From Blastococcus sp. HT6-30 (lineage in GTDB: Bacteria > Actinomycetota > Actinomycetes > Mycobacteriales > Geodermatophilaceae): a stretch of DNA of 64,000 bases. Location: NCBI RefSeq assembly GCF_039729015.1, contig NZ_CP155792.1, positions 62,001 to 126,000 on the forward strand, given 5' to 3'. Below are positions 45,697-53,544 of this stretch, one piece after another. The translations under genes were made by a program, and so were the position numbers. The stretch's first letter is position 1, and every line of letters begins with the position of its first letter. A model generated the notes under the pieces. It saw only the letters and a list, made by a program, of their open reading frames with translations. It was not told the DNA's origin and made no database searches.

Positions 45697-46776
45697 ATGG
45701 ACCTGTTCTCCCCTGTGCGGCTCGGTGACCTCGAGCTGGCCAACCGCGTCGTCATGGCCCCGCTGACCCGGATGCGCTCCGGCCGCGCCGGCATCCCCCG
45801 CGACATCGTCGTCGAACACTACGAGCAGCGGGCCGGCGTCGGCCTGATCATCACCGAGGGCACCTTCCCGAACGACGAGTCGCGCGCGTTCGCCGGCCAG
45901 CCGGGCATCGTCACCGACGAGCAGGCAGAGGGCTGGCGCAGGGTCGCCGACGCCGTCCACGCCCGCGGCGGCCGGATCGTCCTGCAGCTCATGCACGGCG
46001 GGCGGGTGTCCCACCCCGAGCTCACCGGCACCCGCGTGGTCGCACCGAGCGCGGTGGCCATCCGGGGCGAGGTGCACGTCGGCGGAGGTGTGAAGAAGGC
46101 GTTCCCGGTGCCGCACGCGCTCACCACCGAGGAGGCGCGCGCGACGATCGCCGACTTCGTCGCCGCCGCGAAGCGGGCCGTCGAGGCGGGGTTGGACGGC
46201 GTCGAGGTGCACTCGGCCAACGGCTACCTGCTGCACGAGTTCCTGTCGCCGGCCGCCAACCAGCGCGACGACGTCTACGGCGGGAGCCCGGAGAACCGCG
46301 CCCGCTTCGTCATCGAGGTGGCCACCGCCGTGGCCGAGGCGGTCGGGGCCGGCCGCGTCGGCCTCCGGATCTCCCCCGAGCACAACATCCAGGACGCCCT
46401 GGAGACCGACCGCGAGGACGTGCTCGCCACCTACGGCGCGCTGGTGGACGGGCTGCGCCCGCTCGGCCTCGCGTACCTGAGCGTGTTGCACGTGGAACCT
46501 GCCGGCGACCTGGTGCAGGAGCTGCGCCGCCGGTTCGGCGGTCCGCTGGTCGCGAACAGCGGCTTCGGTACCGTCACCACCCGGGACGAGGCCGTGGCGC
46601 TGATCGACGAGTCGCACGCCGAGGCCGTCGCCGTCGGGCGCCCCGTGCTGGCCAACCCCGACCTCGTCGAGCGGTGGCGGGGCGAGCACCCCGAGAACGA
46701 GCCCGACCCGCTGACCTTCTACGCGCCCGGGCCCGAGGGCTACGTCGACTACCCGTTCCTGGCCGCCGCCCGCTGA
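45697..46776 (+). CDS. Old yellow enzyme-family alkene reductase
   Basis: 359 residues from ATG 45697; in-frame GTG 45682 is an alternative. FMN/active-site blocks: RVVMAPLTRMRS, LQLMHGGRVSHP, VEVHSANGYLLHEFLSPAANQR with the His/Asn pair, VGLRISP and VGRPVLANPDL. Reduces activated C=C bonds or nitro-esters with NAD(P)H. A strong hairpin terminator follows, before the convergent hmp. Confidence 0.94.
   Translation: MDLFSPVRLGDLELANRVVMAPLTRMRSGRAGIPRDIVVEHYEQRAGVGLIITEGTFPNDESRAFAGQPGIVTDEQAEGWRRVADAVHARGGRIVLQLMHGGRVSHPELTGTRVVAPSAVAIRGEVHVGGGVKKAFPVPHALTTEEARATIADFVAAAKRAVEAGLDGVEVHSANGYLLHEFLSPAANQRDDVYGGSPENRARFVIEVATAVAEAVGAGRVGLRISPEHNIQDALETDREDVLATYGALVDGLRPLGLAYLSVLHVEPAGDLVQELRRRFGGPLVANSGFGTVTTRDEAVALIDESHAEAVAVGRPVLANPDLVERWRGEHPENEPDPLTFYAPGPEGYVDYPFLAAAR
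46484..46499. promoter_or_regulatory. Possible parS-like site inside the old yellow enzyme gene
   Basis: TGTTGCACGTGGAACC matches TGTTTCACGTGGAACA at 14 of 16 positions. It is within coding sequence and may be chance. Confidence 0.22.
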
Positions 46777-46787
46777 CCCGCTCCGCT

Positions 46788-46819
46788 GCACCCGCCGGGG
46801 CCCAGGCTCCGGCGGGTGC
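46788..46819. terminator. Bidirectional terminator hairpin
   Basis: GCACCCGCCGG (46788-46798) and CCGGCGGGTGC (46809-46819) form a perfect 11-bp stem with a 10-nt loop, between the convergent old yellow enzyme and hmp genes. Confidence 0.75.
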
Positions 46820-46831
46820 GCGGCTCGGCGC

Positions 46832-48040
46832 TCAATCCAGGTCGGCCTGCCAGAGGTCAGGGCCGAACACCTCGTACTGGATGTCCTTCGCCGGAACGCC
46901 CTCGTCGATCAGCGCGCTGCGCAGCGCCTGCATGAACGGCAGCGGACCGCAGAGGTAGTAGACCGCGCCCCACGGCAGCTCGACGTCGGCGAGGTCCATC
47001 TGCCCGGCGTGCACCCCGGTGACCGGCAGCGAGCACTCGGCTCCCCGCTCGAACCAGACGTGCACCGAGGCCTTCGGCAGCTTCCCGAGGTCGCCGAGCA
47101 CCTGCTGCCGCAGCGCCCAGGACTCCTCGTCCACGTCGGCGTGCCACAGCCGGACGTCGAGACCCGAACCCGCGTGCGCGAGGTGCGAGAGCATCCCGGC
47201 CATCGGCGTGATGCCGATGCCGGCACTGGCGAACACCACCGGCCGGCCGGAGTCGTCGAGGACGACGTCGCCGAAGGGGACCGACAGCTCCAGCCGGTCG
47301 CCGACGTCGACGGAGTCGTGCAGCAGGTTGGAGACCTCCCCGTCGGGCTTGTCGCCGCCGCGCACCCGCTTGACGGAGAACTGGCGGTGCTCGCCGTCGT
47401 CGGCCCGGGTGAGGCTGTACTGCCGGGGCTGGCGGACGCCGTCGGGCATGACCGGCCGCACGGTCACGTACTGGCCGGGCAACGACGTCTTGACCAGCCG
47501 GTCGTCGACCCGCCGCACCCGGAAGGTGACGACGTCGTCGGTCTCGGCGACCTTCTCGGTGACCTCCCACGGCCGCCAGACGGTGTCCGGCCGCACCCCG
47601 CGGGCGCTGTAGAGGCCGCGCTCCTGGTTGATCAGCGCGTTGGCCATCAACCAGTAGACCTCGTCCCAGGCGGCGGCCACCTCGGGTGTGACGGCGTCGC
47701 CGAGGACGTCGACGATCGCCCAGAACAGGTTGTCGTGGACGACCTGGTACTGCTCGGGCGTGATGCCAAGCGAGGTGTGCTTGTGCGCGATGCGGCTCAT
47801 CAGGTGCTCCGGCAACCGGTCGGGGTGGTTGACCAGCGCGCTGGCGAAGACCGCGACCGAGCCGGCCAGCGCGATCTGCTGGGTGCCCTCGGCCTGGTTG
47901 CCCCGGTTGAACGTGCCGTCGAGCAGCTCCGGGTGCTCTCCGAACAGGTGCGCGTAGAAGCGCCGGGCGATCTCCTGGATGTTCTCCGCCACCACCGGCA
48001 GCGTCGCCTGGATGACGGGTGTGGACCTCTCGGAGAGCAT
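46832..48040 (-). CDS. hmp: Flavohaemoglobin / nitric oxide dioxygenase Hmp
   Basis: 402 residues. Globin domain (1-140) with Y29, the TFNRGNQAEGTQQIALA block and the proximal His in IAHKHTSLGI. The FAD domain has RQYSLT, and the NAD domain has SAGIGITPM and CGPLPFM. Converts NO to nitrate. AAGGA precedes ATG 48040. TAACGT upstream is a candidate -10; no NsrR-like box is evident. Confidence 0.97.
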   Translation of the reverse strand: MLSERSTPVIQATLPVVAENIQEIARRFYAHLFGEHPELLDGTFNRGNQAEGTQQIALAGSVAVFASALVNHPDRLPEHLMSRIAHKHTSLGITPEQYQVVHDNLFWAIVDVLGDAVTPEVAAAWDEVYWLMANALINQERGLYSARGVRPDTVWRPWEVTEKVAETDDVVTFRVRRVDDRLVKTSLPGQYVTVRPVMPDGVRQPRQYSLTRADDGEHRQFSVKRVRGGDKPDGEVSNLLHDSVDVGDRLELSVPFGDVVLDDSGRPVVFASAGIGITPMAGMLSHLAHAGSGLDVRLWHADVDEESWALRQQVLGDLGKLPKASVHVWFERGAECSLPVTGVHAGQMDLADVELPWGAVYYLCGPLPFMQALRSALIDEGVPAKDIQYEVFGPDLWQADLD

Positions 48041-48208
48041 GCGGGTTCCTTCCCCCTGGGCTGCGGCGTGCTGGTTCCGCGATCCACGTTAGGCAACCCG
48101 GGGTGGCGGGGCAGCCCCGGAAAGGGTCCGCGGAACGCCGCGGCGTCGTATGTTCGCAGCTCCGGGTGCGGAACGAATTCGTCTGATGACTGCCAGGAGT
48201 GAGGCCTG

Positions 48209-49114
48209 ATGAAGGCGCAGGGAGGCTCGGCCCAGCAGGGCGAGGCCGGCCCTGCCCTGCTTGAGGTGCAGATGGCGCACGCCTTCGTGCAGGCGGTGGA
48301 CGCGCTGCTGTGCATCATCGACGCCGAGGGCCGCATCGTGCTCGCCAACCCGGCACTGCAGCGCTTCACCGGCCGCGACGGCGACGCGCTGGTCGGCCGG
48401 CGGTTCATCGACGTGTGGGTGACCCCGGCCGACGTGCCGTACGCCGAGGACGCCGTGCGCCTGGCGATCGCGAGCGGGAAAGCTCACCCGCAGGAGGCCG
48501 ACTGGATCGACGCCCGGGGCGAGCTGCGCCGGGTGGCCATGCGCAACACCGTCCTGCTCGACGACGACGGGCGGCCCTACGGGATCGCCTGCGTCGGCCT
48601 CGACGTCACCGACGACCGGGCGCGCGAAGCCCGGCTGCACGAGCAGACCCGGACCGACCTGCTCACCGGCGTGGCCAATCGGGGCGCGCTGTTCGACATG
48701 CTCGCCGTCCAGCTCGGATCGGGCGGCTGCGGGGTGCTGTTCTGCGACCTCGACGACTTCAAGACGGTCAACGACGAGTACGGGCACGGGGTCGGCGACC
48801 GGCTGCTCGCCGAGGCGGCCACCCGCCTGGTGGAGGTGGCCGGAACGGACCACCTGGTGGCGCGCTTCGGCGGCGACGAGTTCGTCATCCTCAGCCCCCG
48901 CAGCGACGAGCAGGAGCTCGCCGACCTCTCCCGCCGCGTCGTCGCCCGGCTCGGCGTGCCCTTCCCCGGGCCGGACGGACCGCTGGTCATCGGGGTCAGC
49001 GTGGGTCTGGCCGTCGGGCACCCCGACGAGGCGGCCGACGACGTGATCGCCCGCGCCGACCGCGCCATGTACGGGGCGAAGAGCTCCCAGCGCCGGCGGA
49101 CCGCGCGCGCCTGA
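48209..49114 (+). CDS. PAS-GGDEF diguanylate cyclase
   Basis: 301 residues from ATG 48209 with AGGAG upstream. A PAS domain (about 22-135) with LLCIIDAEGRIVLANPALQRFTG precedes a GGDEF domain with the intact catalytic motif at 221-225 (RFGGDEF). No RxxD inhibitory site is visible five residues before it, so product inhibition may be weak. No membrane helix. TATGTT near 48148 is a candidate -10 in the region shared with divergent hmp. Confidence 0.93.
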   Translation: MKAQGGSAQQGEAGPALLEVQMAHAFVQAVDALLCIIDAEGRIVLANPALQRFTGRDGDALVGRRFIDVWVTPADVPYAEDAVRLAIASGKAHPQEADWIDARGELRRVAMRNTVLLDDDGRPYGIACVGLDVTDDRAREARLHEQTRTDLLTGVANRGALFDMLAVQLGSGGCGVLFCDLDDFKTVNDEYGHGVGDRLLAEAATRLVEVAGTDHLVARFGGDEFVILSPRSDEQELADLSRRVVARLGVPFPGPDGPLVIGVSVGLAVGHPDEAADDVIARADRAMYGAKSSQRRRTARA

Positions 49115-49219
49115 CCGGGCCGATGTGTACCCGCGCCGCCGGCCGTACCGACGGCTGAACGGAGCTCCGCGCGAGGACCTGGACGACCCGGTCCCGGTGC
49201 ACGCCCCGGGTCCCGCGGA

Positions 49220-49861
49220 TCAGTAGGCGACGGTGAAACGCGCCCGGCGGTGGGCCGGCCGCTCGATCTCGTCGACCAGGGCGAGGGCGAAGTCTGCGCC
49301 GCCGATGAAGGAGTTGCCCTGCTCGTCGGTCAGCAGGACGTCGTCGCCCACCCGGTAGGTGCCCCGCGGCTCCCCGGGGGCGAAGGCGCCGTAGCCCGCC
49401 GGCGGGCAGAGGTAGAACCAGTCGAGGGTTTCGGTGGCCCGCAGGTCGTCCAGGGCCCCGGCCATCTCCAGGCTCTCGGGGCGGTAGTCGGCGGGGAACT
49501 CGGCGGTGTCGAACAGCAGCGGTCCCCCCTCGCTGACCTGCAGCGACCCGGCACCGCCGATGACGCCCAGCCGGACGCCGGCCCGCTCGGCGTCGGCGGC
49601 CAGGGCGGCGATGCCACCGCGCACGGAGCCGGCCATGTCCCCGCGGGGGGCGACGGCGACCACGATCACGTCGGCGGCCTCGACGGCGGCGCGGCGGGTG
49701 CCCTCGTCCAGCAGCGACCCCGCCACGTACTCGACGCCGTCGACCCGCTGGTCGGGGAGGCTCCGGCTGTAGGAGGTCACCGCGTGACCCCGCCGGGCCG
49801 CCTCGGCGACGAGCGCGCCGCCCGCGTAACCGGTTCCGCCGAACACGCCGATCCGTGCCAT
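49220..49861 (-). CDS. NAD(P)-binding protein, NmrA/atypical-SDR type
   Basis: 213 residues from ATG 49861, preceded by GGAGGA. FGGTGYAGGALVAEAARRGH is the nucleotide-binding loop (GxxGxxG), with GVIGGAGSL and DWFYLCPPAGYG later. Resembles YhbX/anchoring NAD(P)H-binding proteins rather than a classical SDR, since YxxxK is absent. Function unknown. Confidence 0.87.
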   Translation of the reverse strand: MARIGVFGGTGYAGGALVAEAARRGHAVTSYSRSLPDQRVDGVEYVAGSLLDEGTRRAAVEAADVIVVAVAPRGDMAGSVRGGIAALAADAERAGVRLGVIGGAGSLQVSEGGPLLFDTAEFPADYRPESLEMAGALDDLRATETLDWFYLCPPAGYGAFAPGEPRGTYRVGDDVLLTDEQGNSFIGGADFALALVDEIERPAHRRARFTVAY

Positions 49862-50179
49862 GTCGATTCCTCCGTGCTGCTCGAGTGGTCGTTCCGGGCG
49901 GGGCAACGGGCACCGATGGTTGAGCATTCCATCACTGGCCGGGATCTCCGCCGATGAGAACGGAGCCGGCCGGGGCGTAGCCGCACCACGTGGCGCGGTA
50001 CCCGCTGCCGCTCGACCGGGGAGCCGACGTCGTCCGGGGCTGCCGGCGGTCCACCCGGCCGAACGGGCGCTCTTCTCGGCGAGCGGGCTCGCGCGGTGGC
50101 GGGCGCCGGTCCGGGCGGCGAGTGTGTGGTGGTCTCATCCACAGCAGGCGGCAGTCGGGGGCGACGACGAGGAGGGCTC
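49862..50179. other. Intergenic region between divergent genes
   Basis: 318 bp. The lower-GC patch around 49917-49935 (GGTTGAGCATTCCATC) is the likely promoter zone for the minus-strand gene. The rest is GC-rich and I see no convincing gene or repeat in it. Confidence 0.4.
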
Positions 50180-51313
50180 ATGGCGGAGGTCCACGGCAGG
50201 TGCGACGAGCGGTTCGCCGGGGTGCGCGAGGCGCTGGCGCAGCAGCTGGACGGCGAGGAGCTCGGCGCGTCGATCGCCGTCGACCTCGACGGCGAGACCG
50301 TCGTCGACCTCTGGGGCGGCTACCGGGACGAGGCCCGCACCCAGCCGTGGTCCGAGCACACCATCGTCAACGTCTGGTCGACGACCAAGTGCGTGCTGGC
50401 GCTGTCGGCGCTGCTGCTGGTCGAGCGCGGCGAGCTGGACCTCTACGCGCCGGTGGGCGACTACTGGCCGGAGTTCTGCGCCAAGGGCAAGAAGCACGTC
50501 CAGGTGCGCCATCTGCTCTCGCACACCTCCGGCGTCTCGGGCTGGGAGCAGCCGTTCTCCATCCGCGACATGTACGACTGGCCTTCGGCCACCGAGCGGC
50601 TGGCCCAGCAGCGTCCCTGGTGGGAGCCGGGAACGGCCTCGGGCTACCACGCCAACAACCAGGGGCACCTGGTCGGCGAGGTCATCCGGCGGATCACGAA
50701 CACGACGTTCAAGAAGTTCGTCGCCGACAACGTCGCCGATCCGCTGGGGGCGGACTTCCAGATCGGGGCGCGCGAGTCGGAGGTGTCCCGGATCGCGCCG
50801 GTGGTGCCCCCACCGCGGCCCGACGTCGACCCGCGCACGCTGGACCCCGGGTCGGTGAGCGTCAAGACCTTCACCGGGCCGACGGCGTCGGCGAAGGCGG
50901 CGAACTCCCCGGAGTGGCGGGCCGCCGACCTGGGCGCGCTGAACGGGCACTCCAACGCCCGCGGCGTCATGCGGGTGCTGCGGACCCTCTCGCTGGGTGG
51001 CGAGGCCGGTGGCGTGCGGCTGCTGTCGCCGGAGACGGTCGAGAAGGTGTTCGACCAGCAGGCCGACGGCGAGGACCTGGTGCTCGGCGCGCCGTTCCGG
51101 TGGGGGATGGGCTTCTGCCTGGGCTCCCCGACGGTCCCCTACGTGCCCACGGGCCGGACGTTCTTCTGGGGCGGCTGGGGTGGCTCGCTGGCGGTGATGG
51201 ACCTCGACCGGCGGCTGACGATCAGCTACATGATGAACAGGATGGGCAGCGGGTTGATCGGTTCTCCGCGGAGCGAGACCTACGTCCGCGCCGTCTACGC
51301 CGCCCTGGGCTGA
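50180..51313 (+). CDS. Serine hydrolase, class C beta-lactamase/EstB family
   Basis: 377 residues from ATG 50180 with GAGGAGGG upstream. Nucleophile S67 in the STTK motif, Y156 in YHANNQG (YxN), and FFWGGWGGS near the C-terminus in place of KTG. No signal peptide, so an intracellular esterase or peptidase is likelier than a secreted beta-lactamase. Confidence 0.9.
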   Translation: MAEVHGRCDERFAGVREALAQQLDGEELGASIAVDLDGETVVDLWGGYRDEARTQPWSEHTIVNVWSTTKCVLALSALLLVERGELDLYAPVGDYWPEFCAKGKKHVQVRHLLSHTSGVSGWEQPFSIRDMYDWPSATERLAQQRPWWEPGTASGYHANNQGHLVGEVIRRITNTTFKKFVADNVADPLGADFQIGARESEVSRIAPVVPPPRPDVDPRTLDPGSVSVKTFTGPTASAKAANSPEWRAADLGALNGHSNARGVMRVLRTLSLGGEAGGVRLLSPETVEKVFDQQADGEDLVLGAPFRWGMGFCLGSPTVPYVPTGRTFFWGGWGGSLAVMDLDRRLTISYMMNRMGSGLIGSPRSETYVRAVYAALG

Positions 51314-51384
51314 GGGAGTTCGGCGCCGCCCGGCTCCTGCCGGTGGTGGCCGGAGCCCTCGTCCCCCGCGCGAGGCGCGTCCGG

Positions 51385-51690
51385 TCAGTGCCCGCCGGGA
51401 ACGTGCCGCTCGGTGTCGCGCCCCACCGGCTCGCCGCAGACGTCGCACACCCAGGAGGCCGAGATGCGGTGCCCGTGGTGGTGCAGCTCGACCGGCGGGG
51501 TGTCGGCGACGTGGCGGTCACCCCACTGCATGAGCGCCTGCAGCACCGGGAGGAGGTCCCGGCCGGCCTTCGTCAGGTGGTAGTCGGCCCGCGGCGGGCT
51601 CTGGCTGTACTCGCGACGCTCCAGCACGCCGGCGCTCACGAGGGCGTTCAGCCGGACGGTCAGCCGCTCCCGGGTCGCACCAGTGCGGAG
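51385..51690 (-). pseudogene. N-terminally truncated HxlR-family regulator
   Basis: The reading frame from about 51690 (GATRERLTVRLNALV) through LVSAGVLERREYSQSPPRAD to DLLPVLQALMQWGDRH matches the recognition half and wing of HxlR regulators, ending with a C-terminal CxxC segment (WVCDVCGEPVG). Everything N-terminal to the recognition helix is replaced by unrelated, open but non-homologous codons. The only complete start (GTG 51639) gives 84 residues lacking most of the DNA-binding domain. Probably a decayed remnant. Confidence 0.6.
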
Positions 51691-51852
51691 GACGGCTCGC
51701 TGGTCGCCCTCGGCCGCCAGACCCGGCGGCTGCTCGCGGGCTGACGCCGACGAGCACGCACCGAGGGCTGCCCGGACCGACTCGCGGACAGCCCTCGGTA
51801 CGTGCTGATCACCTGCCCAGCGGGCACGGTCCCCGGCGTGGCCCGCCCCGGC

Positions 51853-52683
51853 TCAGCTCTTGCTGCCGTGCGCCGCCTTGGAGAGCGGCTCCCATGCGCG
51901 CCACTCGGCCAGCCGGGACTCGTAGTCGCGCTCGGCGATCGCCAGCGGGCCGTCGCCGAAGAAGATCCGCAGCGGCGGGTTCTCCGCATCGACGAGCTGC
52001 AGCACCGCCTCGCGGGTGGCGAGCGGGTCGCCCGGGTTGCCGGCGCGGGCCTTCCGCTGCTCGGCCGCCTTCTCGCGGAAGTCGTCGTAGGCCGGGTTCG
52101 GGGTGGCGTGCTTGGCCGAGGCACCGCCCCACTCGGTGGCGTAGGCGCCTGGCTCGATGATCGTCACCTTGATGCCGAAGTCGGCGACCTCCGCGGCCAG
52201 CGACTGGCTGAACCCCTCCAGCGCCCACTTGGAGGCGTGGTAGATGCCGATGTTCGGGAACGCGCTGATCCCACCGATGCTGCTGACCTGCAGGATGTGG
52301 CCGGAGCGCTGGGCCCGCAGGTAGGGCAGGGCGGCCTGGGTGACGAACAGGGCGCCGAGGACGTTGGTGTCGAACTGGGCGCGGGCCTCGGCCTCGCTGA
52401 TCTCCTCGACCATGCCGAACTGGCCGTAGCCCGCGTTGTTGACGACGACGTCCAGCGCGCCGAAGTGGTCGTGCGCCTGCTGCACGGCCGCGAAGACGGC
52501 ATCGCGGTCGTCGACGTCGAGCTCGACCGGCAGCACCCTGTCGCCGAACTGCCGCACCAGGTCGGCGAGGCTGTCGGTGTTCCGGGCGGTGGCGGCGACG
52601 GCGTCACCGCGCTCGAGGGCGGCGATCGACCATTCGCGGCCGAAGCCACGGGATGCGCCGGTGATGAACCAGGTCTTGGGCAT
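51853..52683 (-). CDS. Short-chain dehydrogenase/reductase
   Basis: 276 residues from ATG 52683 with AAGGAGG seven bases upstream. TGASRGFGREW, NNAGYGQFG, QVSSIGG (Ser) and YHASKWALEG (YxxxK) form the catalytic set. Classical NADP(H)-type SDR; substrate unknown. The HxlR remnant downstream may once have controlled it, as HxlR-SDR pairs are common. Confidence 0.93.
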   Translation of the reverse strand: MPKTWFITGASRGFGREWSIAALERGDAVAATARNTDSLADLVRQFGDRVLPVELDVDDRDAVFAAVQQAHDHFGALDVVVNNAGYGQFGMVEEISEAEARAQFDTNVLGALFVTQAALPYLRAQRSGHILQVSSIGGISAFPNIGIYHASKWALEGFSQSLAAEVADFGIKVTIIEPGAYATEWGGASAKHATPNPAYDDFREKAAEQRKARAGNPGDPLATREAVLQLVDAENPPLRIFFGDGPLAIAERDYESRLAEWRAWEPLSKAAHGSKS

Positions 52684-52863
52684 GCGGAGCCTCCTTCGTC
52701 GGACGTCCGCCGTCGTCAGCGCCCGCGTTCCCCGTCCTGTTCCGCTCCGTCCCCGCCGGCATGGCCCGGATGACGGGAGTCCGCCAGGGTCGGTGGTCGG
52801 AGGACAGCTCGCCGACGACGTCGGCGCCCGACCCTGACACGGATCACAGGACGGGCGACGGCA

Positions 52864-53544
52864 CTACACCCGGCGGCCGAGGCGGTAGCCGACGAGGACA
52901 CCGATCAGCGTCAGCAGGGCACCGCCGGCGGCGCCCAGCGCGAGCGTCTGCGCATCGCTGGACGTTCCCGCCGGAAGGCCGGCGGCCGTGCCGGCGAACA
53001 CGGGGGGTGCAGCAGTCGGGCTCTGCTCCCCAGTGGAAGCAGAGACCGACGTGCCGCTGACCGCAGCGGCCGTCGGCCGGGCCGCTGCCGGGGTAGCCGC
53101 AACGGCGCCGGTCAGCTCGTCGTCGATCGCCTTGAAGAACTGGCCGGCCATCCGCTTGGCCACGCCGGTGATCATCCGCTGGCCCACGCCGGCCACCGGC
53201 CCGCCGATCACGGCGTCGGCCGAGTAGGTCAGGTTGGTCCTGCCGTCCTCGGCGGGCGAGAGGTTGATCGTCACCGTCGCCCGTGCGTTCCCCGGGGCGC
53301 CGGCGCCGGATGCGTGCATCACGTAGGACGCCGGGTGCTGCTTGTCGGACAGCTTCACCTCACCGGCGTACGTGCCGCGGATCGCGCCGACGCCGACGGA
53401 GACGTTCATCTTGTACTCGTCGTCCCCGACCTGCTCCAGCGATTCGCAGCCCGGGATCGTGCGCGCCAGCACGGCCGGGTCGGTGATCACCGACCACACC
53501 TTCTCCGGGTCGCCCGAGAGAACCGCAGAGCCGTCCAGGTTCAC
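52864..53544 (-). CDS. coxG: CoxG-like SRPBCC protein with membrane anchor
   Basis: 226 residues. Residues 1-145 form the CoxG/SRPBCC domain (MNLDGSAVLSGDPEKVWSVI, IPGCESLEQVGDDEYKM, GQFFKAIDDEL). A Pro/Ala/Ser/Thr linker (145-195) contains SVSASTGEQSPT, encoded by the third dispersed palindrome. A C-terminal helix (TLALGAAGGALLTLIGVLVG) ends in RLGRR. CoxG recruits the CO dehydrogenase to the membrane in Oligotropha. The start overlaps the coxL stop. Confidence 0.9.
   Translation of the reverse strand: MNLDGSAVLSGDPEKVWSVITDPAVLARTIPGCESLEQVGDDEYKMNVSVGVGAIRGTYAGEVKLSDKQHPASYVMHASGAGAPGNARATVTINLSPAEDGRTNLTYSADAVIGGPVAGVGQRMITGVAKRMAGQFFKAIDDELTGAVAATPAAARPTAAAVSGTSVSASTGEQSPTAAPPVFAGTAAGLPAGTSSDAQTLALGAAGGALLTLIGVLVGYRLGRRV
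53015..53050. repeat. Dispersed palindromic repeat, copy 3, inside coxG
   Basis: GTCGGGCTCTGCT (53015-53027) and AGCAGAGACCGAC (53038-53050) pair with one mismatch and a 10-nt loop. The right arm is identical to copies 1 and 2. The element is in frame within the CoxG linker. Confidence 0.85.
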
